Assembly: GCA_900544445.1 (NCBI GenBank)
Contig: UQVK01000055.1
Span: 1 to 24,595 of the forward strand
Direction of reading: 5' to 3'
Source: an uncultured Lachnospiraceae bacterium
GTDB lineage: Bacteria > Bacillota > Clostridia > Lachnospirales > Lachnospiraceae
Length of the DNA: 24,595 bases
In this document: piece after piece, positions 15,056-24,595 of the stretch
How the letters are laid out: every line of letters begins with the position of its first letter
Position numbering within the stretch: the first letter of the stretch is position 1
Program-made: the position numbers and the translations under genes
The notes under the pieces: model-generated
Database searches by the model: none
Seen by the model: the letters and a program-made list of their open reading frames with translations, nothing else
Told to the model about the DNA's origin: nothing

Positions 15056-16927
15056 CTATTTTAACACAGAACCATGAAAAAAAGAATAGATTTCTTCCGC
15101 AACGTGCCCGGGGATTTCCGGCACCTGGGAAAGCCTTGCGACGTCGGCCTGCCGGATCTCATCAATGGATTTGAAATCCCGCATCAGCGCCTTCCTCCTG
15201 GCAGGACCCACGCCGGGAATGCCGTCCAGCACGGAACGTACCTGCTCCTTGCTCCGCAGGGAACGGTGATATTCAATGGCGAAACGGTGCGCCTCATCCT
15301 GGATTCTGGTGATGAGTTTGAAGCCCTCGCTGCGGGTATCGATCGCGATCTCCCGGTTCTGATAGTACAGCCCCCTCGTCCTGTGGTTATCGTCCTTGAC
15401 CATGCCGCAGACCGGGATGGAAAGGCCCAGCTCGGAAAGCACCTGAAGCGCCACGTTTACCTGGCCCTTTCCGCCGTCCATCAGAAGCAGATCCGGGAAA
15501 CGGGTGAAGCTGCCGAACTCCTTCTCCATCTGCTTTTCTTCCAGCTCCTTCGTTTCCTCCATGCCATGTTGGAAGCGTCTCGTCAGCACCTCCTTCATGC
15601 AGGCGTAGTCATCCGGGCCCGCCACCGTTTTGATCTTGAATTTCCGGTAGTCGCTGCGCTTCGGCTTTCCCTTTTCATAGACCACCATGGAACCCACGTT
15701 TTCAAATCCGCTGATGTTGGAAATGTCGAATGCCTCCATCCGGTTCGCCTCCGGGATGGACAGAAGTTCGCAGATCTCCTTCACCGCGCCGATGGTGCGG
15801 CCCTCCTCCCGCTTGATCCGTTCCCGGTCCTTGCTGAGAACCAGCTTCGCATTGGTCGCCGCAAGCTCCACCAGCTTTTCCTTGGTTCCCTTCTTCGGCA
15901 CGTGGATGTGTACTTTACTTCCCTTTCTGGCGGAAAGCCACTGCTCCAGCACCGGAATGTCCTCGATTTCATGCTGCAGCATCAGTTCCTTTGGAATAAA
16001 AGGCGTGCCCGCATAGAACTGCTTGACAAAATCCAGAAGGACCTGCGCCTGGGTACAATCTTCTGTCCGGGTCATGATGAAATGCTCCCTGCCGATCAGC
16101 TTGCCGCCCCGGACGAAAAAGACCTGCACCACCGCGTCGTTTTCATCCCGCGCCAGGGCGATGATGTCCTTGTCCTCTCCGTCGCTGTCCGTGATCTTCT
16201 GCTTCTGTGCCACCTGCTTCACGCTGTTGTACAGATCCCGATAGCGGATCGCATCCTCAAATTCCAGATTTTCCGACGCTTCCTCCATTTTCTGCTTCAG
16301 GCTGTTCAGGATCGGAGCAAAATTTCCGTTTAAAAAATCCAGCGCCTGCTCCACCTGCGCACGGTATTCCTCCTTTGTCACATACTCCTGACAGGGCGCC
16401 ATGCACTGGCCGATATGATAATTCAGGCAGGGCCTCTCCAGCCCGATATCCCGCGGCAGAACCCGGTTGCAGGTTCTCAGCTTATACAGCTTGTTGATCA
16501 ATTCAATGGTATCCTTCACCGCAAACGCGGAGGTAAACGGACCGAAATACCGGGATTTGTCCTTTTTCATCTGTCGGGAAAACAGCACCCTTGGGAAATC
16601 CTCTCCCATCGTCACCTTGATATAGGGATAGGTTTTATCATCCTTCAGCATGGTGTTGTACTTGGGATTATGCTCCTTGATCAGATTATTTTCCAACACC
16701 AAAGCCTCCAGCTCCGAATCGGTCACAATATACTCGAAGCGGGCGATTTTCGTCACCATTTTTTCGATTTTGGGACTTTTGTTCGTGCTCTCCCGAAAAT
16801 AGGAGCGCACCCGGTTTCTCAGGCTGATCGCCTTTCCCACGTAGATGATGGCGTCGTCCTTGTCGTGCATGATATACACTCCCGGCTTTGCCGGAAGCTT
16901 TTTCAGTTCTTCCTCAAAATGAAACAT
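15056..16927 (-). CDS. uvrC: Excinuclease ABC subunit C
   Basis: A 623-residue nuclease of nucleotide excision repair; with UvrB it cuts on both sides of a bulky DNA lesion. Domains in order: GIY-YIG nuclease (about 13-90, [11 protein letters not shown], then [17 protein letters not shown]), a Cys-containing region ([23 protein letters not shown] split around 145-170), a UVR motif for UvrB contact ([19 protein letters not shown], about 205-225), the RNase H-like C-terminal nuclease ([11 protein letters not shown], later [12 protein letters not shown]) and a helix-hairpin-helix pair ([19 protein letters not shown] near the end). Length is normal. The start at 16927 begins [16 protein letters not shown]; the open frame further upstream crosses the ftsH terminator and is not conserved. 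Confidence 0.96.
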   Translation of the reverse strand: MFHFEEELKKLPAKPGVYIMHDKDDAIIYVGKAISLRNRVRSYFRESTNKSPKIEKMVTKIARFEYIVTDSELEALVLENNLIKEHNPKYNTMLKDDKTYPYIKVTMGEDFPRVLFSRQMKKDKSRYFGPFTSAFAVKDTIELINKLYKLRTCNRVLPRDIGLERPCLNYHIGQCMAPCQEYVTKEEYRAQVEQALDFLNGNFAPILNSLKQKMEEASENLEFEDAIRYRDLYNSVKQVAQKQKITDSDGEDKDIIALARDENDAVVQVFFVRGGKLIGREHFIMTRTEDCTQAQVLLDFVKQFYAGTPFIPKELMLQHEIEDIPVLEQWLSARKGSKVHIHVPKKGTKEKLVELAATNAKLVLSKDRERIKREEGRTIGAVKEICELLSIPEANRMEAFDISNISGFENVGSMVVYEKGKPKRSDYRKFKIKTVAGPDDYACMKEVLTRRFQHGMEETKELEEKQMEKEFGSFTRFPDLLLMDGGKGQVNVALQVLSELGLSIPVCGMVKDDNHRTRGLYYQNREIAIDTRSEGFKLITRIQDEAHRFAIEYHRSLRSKEQVRSVLDGIPGVGPARRKALMRDFKSIDEIRQADVARLSQVPEIPGHVAEEIYSFFHGSVLK

Positions 16928-16983
16928 TTTCCGCTTCCCTTTCCTGCATCGCTGCCGCCGGCTGCCTCTTCCTCCGAACGATA

Positions 16984-17018
16984 AAGGAAAAGCCGTCTCC
17001 ATCCTGTGAAGACGGCTT
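16984..17018 (-). terminator. Terminator between ftsH and uvrC
   Basis: On the minus strand AAGCCGTCT and AGACGGCTT pair (9 bp, 11-nt loop), followed by TTTTCCTTT. A second hairpin GCCGCC-TGC-GGCGGC (17036-17050) lies between it and the ftsH stop. The interrupted U-run suggests partial termination. I see no clear promoter for uvrC, so readthrough may drive the downstream genes. Confidence 0.65.
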
Positions 17019-17060
17019 CTCACCGTAAAAGCCCTGCCGCCGCAGGCGGCTGAAAGCCTT

Positions 17061-19334
17061 CTATTTCATCTGATCCGACGGAGGAAGCGCCGTGTTGGAG
17101 AATCTCCCCACCGGACCCTGCGGGTGGTTCTGACCGTTCTGACCGTCCTGCCCGTTTCCACCTTCCGGATTCGTTCCGTTCTGCTGCAGCCCGTCATCCT
17201 GTCCGCTGTCATCCTCCCAGAAATCCGAATTCTGCTCCGGGATGCCGCTTCCGTCCTTATTCCACCAGCTGTCTCCCTGCTGCGGGCCGGACGTTCCAAA
17301 GCCCTGTCCCTGGCCGGAGGGCATCTGCGGAGCACCCTGAGGCGGATTGGGCTGTTCCGCCGGATTCTGCATCCGGTTCTCCTCCGGCTTTTCCTCCGGC
17401 TCCGGGATTCCCTTTTCTTTCCGGTAAATCTTCATGAACTCCTTACCGGTGATCGTTTCCTTCTCGATCAGGTATGCGGCGATCTTATCCAGAATGGTAC
17501 GGTTCTCACGCAGCAGCGTCAGCGCTTCGTCGTAGCACTCCTTGAGGATGCGCATGACCTCGGAATCCACCTCGGCCGCAGTCACATCCGAGCAGTTCAT
17601 CACAGCCCGGCCCTCCAGGTACTGACTTTCTATCGTCTGCAGGCCGATCAGGCCGAACTTCTTGCTCATACCGTACTGGGTTACCATCGCTCTGGCGATG
17701 CTGGTTGCCTTCTCGATATCGTTGGAGGCTCCCGTGGTCACGGTATCGAATACGATTTCCTCCGCCGCACGGCCGGCCAGCAGGCCCACCAGCATGGCAT
17801 GGAGCTCTGCCTCCGTATTCAGGAATTTTTCCTCCTCCGGCACCTGCATCACGTACCCCAGCGCACCCATGGTCCTGGGAACGATGGTGATCTTCTGCAC
17901 AGGCTCGGAATTCTTCTGCAGGGCGGATACCAGCGCGTGGCCTACCTCATGGTAGGAAACGATGCGCCGCTCCTCCCTGCTCATGATGCGGTCCTTCTTC
18001 TCCTTACCCACAAGCACCTGCTCCACGGCCTCGAACAGATCCTTCTGGCAGACGTAATCTCTGCCCTGTTTGACCGCGTTGATGGCGGCCTCGTTGATCA
18101 TATTTGCAAGATCGGAGCCGACGGCGCCGCTGGTCGCAAGCGCGATGGCATCCAGATCCACGGTTTCATCCATCAGGACGTCCTTGGAATGGACCTTCAG
18201 AATCTCCACACGTCCCTTCAGATCCGGCTTATCCACGATGATCTGCCGGTCAAAACGGCCCGGACGAAGCAGCGCCTTATCCAGAATCTCCGGCCGGTTG
18301 GTCGCGCCCAGAATCAGAATCCCCCGGGAGCTGTCGAAACCGTCCATCTCACTTAAGAGCTGATTCAGCGTCTGTTCCCGCTCTTCGTTCCCGCCGCCGT
18401 ACTTGGAATCACGGCTGCGGCCGATGGCGTCGATCTCGTCGATGAAAATAATACAGGGAGCATTCTTCGTCGCTTCCTTAAACAGGTCGCGCACACGGGA
18501 TGCGCCGACACCTACGTAAAGCTCGATGAAATCAGAACCGGTCAGCGAGAAGAACGGCACATGCGCTTCACCGGCGACCGCCTTTGCAAGCAGCGTCTTA
18601 CCGGTTCCGGGAGGTCCCACCAGCAGCGCTCCCTTGGGAAGCTTCGCGCCGATCTTGGAATATCTTCCCGGATTATGCAGGAAATCCACGACCTCCTGCA
18701 GGGATTCCTTGGCCTCGTCCTCACCTGCCACATCCTTAAACGTGACGCCGGTTTCCTTCTGTACATAAACCTTGGCGTTGCTCTTTCCCACACCCATGGG
18801 GCCTCCGCCGCCGGACATCTTCTTCATCAGGAAATTGAAGAGGATGATGATCGCCACAAAAGGCAGCACATAGGTCAGGAGGATCGACAGAAGCAGGCCG
18901 GAATTGTCCGGAACCTCTCCGTAAATCTCAACGCCGTTGTCCTTCAGATACTGGGTCAGCGTATCGTCCTGCACCAGTCCCGTATAGTAAGTGATTTCCG
19001 GCTGCTGCAGGAAGGGATTGTTGCCGTTGTCCGATTTCGGAATGATGGTGATCTGAGAATCTCCGATCTCCACCCTTTCCACGCGTCCCTCTTCCACCAT
19101 CTCCAGAAACTCATTGTAGGAGATTTCCTGGCTGGACACGCCGCTGAGCATCCTCATGAAAAAGCTCATGCAGACCAGCGTTACCAGAGCGGCCACCAGA
19201 ATCATCATCAGATTCTGTCTTCCCGGCGGCCGTCCTCCCGGGCCTCCCGGCCCCTGCGGGCCGCCGCCCTGGCCGTTATTATTGTTATTATAGCCGCCTC
19301 CTCCGTTATAGCTGTTCAGATTGTTGTTGTCCAT
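17061..19334 (-). CDS. ftsH: ATP-dependent zinc metalloprotease FtsH with low-complexity ends
   Basis: A 757-residue membrane AAA+ protease that extracts and degrades membrane and some soluble proteins. Layout: Asn/Gly-rich start (1-40), first membrane helix (about 42-62), a short extracytoplasmic domain (65-140), second membrane helix (147-170), AAA ATPase with Walker A GPPGTGKT (240-247), Walker B IIFIDE (295-300) and SRH arginines near RPGRFDR (357-363), then the M41 protease with HEVGH (462-466) and third zinc ligand D539 in [11 protein letters not shown]. Residues from about 645 to 757 form a Pro/Gln/Gly/Asn-rich acidic tail. Usual FtsH proteins are 600-650 long; the extra length is all in the ends. 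AAAGG lies before the ATG at 19334. It has its own strong promoter and a hairpin-bearing leader, divergent from pyrG. Confidence 0.97.
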   Translation of the reverse strand: MDNNNLNSYNGGGGYNNNNNGQGGGPQGPGGPGGRPPGRQNLMMILVAALVTLVCMSFFMRMLSGVSSQEISYNEFLEMVEEGRVERVEIGDSQITIIPKSDNGNNPFLQQPEITYYTGLVQDDTLTQYLKDNGVEIYGEVPDNSGLLLSILLTYVLPFVAIIILFNFLMKKMSGGGGPMGVGKSNAKVYVQKETGVTFKDVAGEDEAKESLQEVVDFLHNPGRYSKIGAKLPKGALLVGPPGTGKTLLAKAVAGEAHVPFFSLTGSDFIELYVGVGASRVRDLFKEATKNAPCIIFIDEIDAIGRSRDSKYGGGNEEREQTLNQLLSEMDGFDSSRGILILGATNRPEILDKALLRPGRFDRQIIVDKPDLKGRVEILKVHSKDVLMDETVDLDAIALATSGAVGSDLANMINEAAINAVKQGRDYVCQKDLFEAVEQVLVGKEKKDRIMSREERRIVSYHEVGHALVSALQKNSEPVQKITIVPRTMGALGYVMQVPEEEKFLNTEAELHAMLVGLLAGRAAEEIVFDTVTTGASNDIEKATSIARAMVTQYGMSKKFGLIGLQTIESQYLEGRAVMNCSDVTAAEVDSEVMRILKECYDEALTLLRENRTILDKIAAYLIEKETITGKEFMKIYRKEKGIPEPEEKPEENRMQNPAEQPNPPQGAPQMPSGQGQGFGTSGPQQGDSWWNKDGSGIPEQNSDFWEDDSGQDDGLQQNGTNPEGGNGQDGQNGQNHPQGPVGRFSNTALPPSDQMK

Positions 19335-19408
19335 TCGTAAAAACCTTTCTGTAGTAACGATCCCTGACGGAATCGACTTCCTCTCAAATTGTTCGCGCTT
19401 CTATATAA

Positions 19409-19446
19409 GGAAATGTCCGGATTTCCCGGAATACAGGCAGAATTCC
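19409..19446 (-). other. Two tandem hairpins in the ftsH leader
   Basis: GGAAAT-N6-ATTTCC (19409-19426) and GGAAT-N9-ATTCC (19428-19446) lie one base apart in the roughly 130-nt ftsH leader. Neither has a U-run. They are candidates for mRNA stabilisation or a regulatory site. Confidence 0.4.
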
Positions 19447-19473
19447 CTGTCAGTGCGCGTTTAACACTTTCCT

Positions 19474-19502
19474 ATTATATGGTTTCACCGTTCATAAATC
19501 AA
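19474..19502 (-). promoter_or_regulatory. Promoter of ftsH
   Basis: TTGATT (19497-19502), a 17-nt spacer and TATAAT (19474-19479) on the minus strand: a near-consensus housekeeping promoter about 140 bp before the ATG. The 19335-19733 gap also holds the leader hairpins and the divergent pyrG promoter; I see no ORF in it. Confidence 0.8.
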
Positions 19503-19570
19503 TATTTATTCTGTGAAAATATCGTGTGAACTATAAAAGATTTATTAAATTCCCGTAACACGGTCGATGA

Positions 19571-19618
19571 TTTTTTTTCAAAAAAAGGTAGATTTTCTCC
19601 TGTTTTTCGTTGTATAAT
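19571..19618 (+). promoter_or_regulatory. Promoter region of pyrG with A/T tract
   Basis: A perfect TATAAT lies at 19613-19618, with no good -35 at 16-18 nt. Just upstream is a T8-C-A7 tract (19571-19586), which could act as an UP element or bend the DNA and compensate for the weak -35. The predicted transcript starts near 19625, leaving a leader of about 109 nt with a GCCGC/GCGGC hairpin (19698-19718) shortly before the ribosome site. Confidence 0.55.
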
Positions 19619-19733
19619 ATTAAAATTAGATTTTTGGGACAGGCAGCTTCGGTATGGCGGCTTTTTCCCCGGATGACACCATTTATAAATGCAGCAGGCC
19701 GCATGTGACAGACGCGGCAGATTGGAGAACGCT

Positions 19734-21355
<1,622 letters not shown>

Positions 21356-21359
<4 letters not shown>

Positions 21360-22834
21360 AATACGGATTTGACAACAATAAATACCTGAAAATGCAGTCC
21401 GAACACATCCGCGAACGCATCGCCATGTTCGGTGACAAGCTTTATCTGGAATTCGGTGGAAAGCTCTTTGATGATTACCATGCTTCCCGGGTTCTTCCGG
21501 GTTTTGAACCGGACAGTAAGTTCAAAATGCTCCGGCAGCTGAAGGATCATGCGGAAATTGTGGTCGTCATCAGCGCTTCTTCCATTGAAAGCAACAAGAT
21601 CAGGCAGGATTCCGGCCTCACCTATGGTGAAGAGGTTATCCGCCTCATTCAGACCTTCCGCCAAAACGGTTTTCTGTCCGATTCCGTGGTCATCACCCAA
21701 TATGCAGGACAGCCCTCTGCAGATCAGTTCCGGAACCGTCTTAATAACCTGGGCATCCATTCTTACCTTCATTATATCATCGACGGCTATCCGGACAACA
21801 TTGACCTGATCGTCAGCGATGAGGGATACGGCAGAAATGAATATGTGGAGACCACCCGTCCGCTGGTGGTAGTTACCGCTCCCGGTCCCGGCAGCGGAAA
21901 GATGGCCACCTGCCTTTCCCAGCTTTATCATGAGCATAAGCGCGGCGTACAGGCGGGGTATGCGAAGTTCGAAACCTTCCCCATCTGGAACCTGCCCTTA
22001 AAGCACCCGGTCAACATCGCCTATGAAGCGGCGACAGCCGACCTGAATGACGTGAATATGATCGACCCCTTCCACCTGGAAGCCTATCATACCACCACTG
22101 TAAACTATAACCGGGACGTGGAAATCTTTCCTGTACTGCACGCTATTTTTGAGGAGATCCTGGGCGAATGCCCCTACAAATCCCCCACTGATATGGGAGT
22201 CAACATGGCCGGAAACTGTATCATCGACGATGCAGCCTGCCGGGAAGCCGCCAATCAGGAGATCATCCGCCGCTACTACAGCTGCCTGTGTGACCTCAAG
22301 CGCGGAAACAGCTCCAGAGAAATCCTCTACAAGCTTCAGCTTCTCATGAAGCAGGGCGGGCTTACCATCAAAGACCGTCCCGTGGTAACGGCCGCCATGC
22401 AGAGAGAGGAGGAAACCGGTCATCCTGCAGTGGCCATCGAGCTTCCGGATGGTCAGATTGTCACCGGAAAAACCACCGATCTGCTGGGCGCTGCTTCCGC
22501 CTGCCTGCTGAACTCTCTGAAGGTGATCGAAGGCATTGATCACGAAGTGCATCTGGTTTCTCCCACGGCCATCGAGCCGATCCAGACCCTGAAGACCGCC
22601 TATCTGGGAAGCATCAATCCCAGACTGCACACGGACGAAATCCTGATCGCCCTTTCCATCAGCGCGGCGACGGACAAACGGGCGGCCCTTGCGCTGAGCG
22701 CCCTCCGGCAGCTTCGCGGCTGTGAGGTTCATTCCTCCGTCATGCTCTCCCCCGTGGACGAAGGCGTTTTCAAGAAGCTGGGAATGCACCTGACCTGCGA
22801 GCCGAAGACTGAGTCCAAGGAAGACAGAAAATAA
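21356..22834 (+). CDS. DUF1846 family protein
   Basis: A 492-residue cytoplasmic protein matching the DUF1846 family, widespread in Firmicutes, of unknown biochemical role. The family's start [18 protein letters not shown] and the segment [23 protein letters not shown] (split over 28-50) are clear. Residues 175-186 ([12 protein letters not shown]) look like a phosphate-binding loop, and [13 protein letters not shown] follows around 281-293. The ATG overlaps the pyrG stop as ATGA, so translation is likely coupled to CTP synthase; AAGGGA lies somewhat far upstream. Coupling suggests a nucleotide-related role, but this is inference from context only. The last residues are charged and poorly conserved. 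A strong terminator follows 40 bp after the stop. Confidence 0.9.
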
Positions 22835-22874
22835 TCGGATCGAAATTTTATGGCCATTGCCGGATTACTTATGC

Positions 22875-22927
22875 AAAAACCGGCGGCTGCGAAGACGCTC
22901 CTGGGGCGCCGCAGCCGCCGGTTTTTT
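22875..22927. terminator. Bidirectional terminator between DUF1846 and yitT-type genes
   Basis: A perfect 17-bp stem (22875-22891 with 22910-22926) with A-run and T-run at the outer ends, so it can end transcripts from both sides: the pyrG-DUF1846 pair on plus and the YitT-type gene on minus. Confidence 0.95.
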
Positions 22928-22957
22928 CTTTTTCAATTTTTACATGGCTTTTCCGTA

Positions 22958-23872
22958 TCAGAGCCTTGTCTTGTAGTTTCCGACCACAGAAACCCCCTCA
23001 TCAATCACCACAAAAGCGTGTGGATCATATTTATATACAATATTTTTCAGCTGACTCAGCTCATACTTGGAAGCCAGAATGTAAAGCACATGCACCGGCT
23101 CGTCCGTATAGGCGCCGACCGCTTCCCATTTTGTAACCCCCCTGTCCAGTTCGGAAAAGATCTCCTTCTCCATCTCCTCGTCCTTCTTCTTGGTAATGAC
23201 ACGCACCTCCACATTGATGGTCTGAGCGTGTACCTTATCTATGGCAAAGGCACTGACAAAGGCATATATCAGGGAGTAAATCACCGTGGGTACATTGAAC
23301 AGGAACAGGCATACGCCGTACAGAACCACATTTACCGCCATATTCACCCGACCTACCCTGAAATCTCTGCGCCACTTGATGAGCATCATCCCAACAATAT
23401 CCGTTCCTCCCAGCGAACCGCCGCATTTCAGCGCGAGTCCCATGCCCACGCCGCAGATAATGCCGCCAATCACACAGCAGGCGAGCGTATCCTCCGGCAG
23501 AATCGGCTGCTTCGGAATGGGAATCACCGACAGCAGTACGGTCACGGTAGTTACACACATCACCGTTTTCGCAAAAAAACGCCGTCCGATCCGTTTCATG
23601 GACAACAGCAGGACAGGCGCGTTAATCAAATAATAAATCACACCGGCCACATCAAAATTCTGAAAAGGGGCATGGAGATATTCCACCAGCACCGTCCGGA
23701 TCACCTGTGCAAAACCCATAATTCCGCCGCTGTACAACGACACCGGAACGATAAACAGGTTGATTCCAAGAGAATAGATCACCGCCCCGGCCAGCGCTCC
23801 GAAATACCGGTTAATCTGATACCATTTCCAATATTTTTCAATCTCCTGAAGTTTCTGTGTCGCATGCTCCAT
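22958..23872 (-). CDS. YitT-family membrane protein with DUF2179 domain
   Basis: A 304-residue integral membrane protein. About five or six hydrophobic segments span residues 22-210, including AVIYSLGINLFIVPVSLYSGGIMGF (split across 29-53), VIYYLINAPVLLL, CVTTVTVLLSVI and the glycine-rich GGIICGVGMGLALKCGGSLGGTDIV, the family hallmark. The soluble C-terminal DUF2179 domain (about 220-300) ends with DPHAFVVIDEGVSVVG. The transported or sensed compound is unknown. The start at 23872 is chosen because AGGAGG lies 8 nt upstream; longer in-frame starts lack a ribosome site, and the one at 23986 lies upstream of the predicted transcript start. It lies 144 bp after the Nudix gene and has its own likely promoter. 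Confidence 0.92.
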   Translation of the reverse strand: MEHATQKLQEIEKYWKWYQINRYFGALAGAVIYSLGINLFIVPVSLYSGGIMGFAQVIRTVLVEYLHAPFQNFDVAGVIYYLINAPVLLLSMKRIGRRFFAKTVMCVTTVTVLLSVIPIPKQPILPEDTLACCVIGGIICGVGMGLALKCGGSLGGTDIVGMMLIKWRRDFRVGRVNMAVNVVLYGVCLFLFNVPTVIYSLIYAFVSAFAIDKVHAQTINVEVRVITKKKDEEMEKEIFSELDRGVTKWEAVGAYTDEPVHVLYILASKYELSQLKNIVYKYDPHAFVVIDEGVSVVGNYKTRL

Positions 23873-23957
23873 CTCCGCATCCTCCTGCTTTTTACCAGGC
23901 CGAATCACCTTTCCGTCCGGCGTTGTGCCCGGCATTTTCTGCCATGCTTCTGGCTTT

Positions 23958-23986
23958 ATTATAACCTGTCCACAAAGGTTTTGCAC
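23958..23986 (-). promoter_or_regulatory. Likely promoter of the YitT-type gene
   Basis: TATAAT at 23958-23963 on the minus strand, with only a weak -35 (TGCAAA) at 17-nt spacing. It lies between the Nudix gene stop and the YitT-type start. I see no terminator after the Nudix gene. Confidence 0.45.
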
Positions 23987-24016
23987 CCATTTTTATACAA
24001 TTTTACTGCGGACCGG

Positions 24017-24595
24017 CTAATCAAACAACGTCTTCCAGTCCGGATCGGCCGCCGCATCAAAGCACATTTCAATCTGCTCCAGCGTATTCTTATCCCCATT
24101 CAGCGCCGGCAGCTCTTCCAGCGAAAAAAAGCCGCTCTCCGTCGTCTCTATGTTCTCCTGAAAGCTGCCGCCAAGAGCCCTGCAGAGAAAGAAAATCTTG
24201 CAGATCGGATTGGCATACTGCGGGAAATTGTGCAGATTTCTGTCCTGTATGGCAATCAGCTTCACGGGCTCCACATCCAGTCCTGCCTCCTCCTTTGCTT
24301 CCTTCACCGTATTGGAGGCCGGCGTCTGATTGTAATCGCACCATCCGCCGGGCAGGGACCACCCTCCCTGTTCCTTCACCAGCAGGATTTTCCCGTCCTG
24401 AAAAATGGCCGCACGGGTATCCAGCTTGGGCGTCTGATATCCGTATTCCCCGCAGAATACATTTTTTACCTTTTCCAGCGGAAGCTCCGTCTTCATTGCC
24501 ATGATTTCCGCCGCAATCTCCCGGACCCGCTCAAATCTTTCCTTATCAAACGCATCTCTGGTATAGGCCAGGCCGTTCTGCGCGATTGACTGAAG
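24017..24595 (-). CDS. Nudix hydrolase with N-terminal helical domain, 5' end missing
   Basis: 192 residues are visible; the frame is open to the right edge. It therefore starts outside the window, and the in-frame ATG at 24502 is internal. The first visible part, LQSIAQNGLAYTRDAFDKER and ERVREIAAEIMAMKTE, matches the N-terminal helical domain of a Nudix subgroup that includes ADP-ribose pyrophosphatases. The Nudix box (about GGWCDYNQTPASNTVKEAKE plus EAGL) keeps the metal-binding Glu cluster but has Gln for the first Glu and Lys for the Arg of the general consensus. It should hydrolyse a nucleoside diphosphate linked to another group; the substrate is not certain. Confidence 0.9.
   Translation of the reverse strand, partial: LQSIAQNGLAYTRDAFDKERFERVREIAAEIMAMKTELPLEKVKNVFCGEYGYQTPKLDTRAAIFQDGKILLVKEQGGWSLPGGWCDYNQTPASNTVKEAKEEAGLDVEPVKLIAIQDRNLHNFPQYANPICKIFFLCRALGGSFQENIETTESGFFSLEELPALNGDKNTLEQIEMCFDAAADPDWKTLFD

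Noticed and set aside
13031..15064. Long plus-strand open frame of 677 codons opposite glucokinase and hprK
   Set aside because: It lies antisense to two genes with clear catalytic motifs, has a Leu/His/Arg-rich composition typical of antisense frames in GC-rich DNA, and lacks a recognisable domain.
19619..19733. CTP-sensing attenuation of pyrG by reiterative G addition as in Bacillus
   Set aside because: The leader lacks the GGGCU/GGGCC start at +1 (GGGAC lies about 18 nt after the -10) and no proper terminator stem is seen before the ATG.

Overview
The window looks like chromosomal DNA from a Gram-positive Clostridia, most likely the Lachnospiraceae. It has moderately high GC, strong AGGAGG-type ribosome binding sites, Firmicute-type regulators (HPr kinase, a Crh-like protein, WhiA, RapZ) and housekeeping genes in a Firmicute arrangement. 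I see no rRNA, tRNA, CRISPR array, IS element, phage gene or integration site.

Layout from left to right. (1) 1-1187: 5' part of pckA (minus strand, runs off the left edge), divergent from a DUF362-type gene at 1489-2226 (+). (2) 2284-7488: minus-strand carbohydrate block, transcribed lacI-type regulator > GH42 beta-galactosidase > WYL regulator, then a GNAT-DUF3795 fusion with its own promoter. The GH42 gene carries a 120-bp in-frame tandem duplication. (3) 7630-9679: fructose-bisphosphate aldolase with its own promoter, a highly structured leader and a terminator, preceded by a diacylglycerol-kinase-like lipid kinase. (4) 9882-19334: long minus-strand run ftsH > uvrC > hprK > ROK glucokinase > murB > rapZ > whiA > crh-like, closed by a strong terminator at 9825-9852. 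(5) 19734-22834: pyrG and a DUF1846 gene overlapping by 4 bp on the plus strand, divergent from ftsH. (6) A bidirectional terminator, then a YitT-type membrane protein and a Nudix hydrolase whose 5' end runs off the right edge.

The genes suggest a region concerned with carbon control and the cell envelope. HPr kinase and its presumed substrate, a Crh-like protein with Glu at position 15 and Ser at 46, bracket glucokinase, MurB, RapZ and WhiA. Aldolase, PEP carboxykinase and a beta-galactosidase operon flank them.

The most unusual observations are the fba leader RNA (competing pairings and a possible pseudoknot), the tandem duplication in the beta-galactosidase whose only differences are silent, the Glu15 Crh-like protein, and a compact hairpin-rich element in front of the lipid kinase gene. 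No complete unknown multi-gene system is evident; most genes are conserved housekeeping genes.
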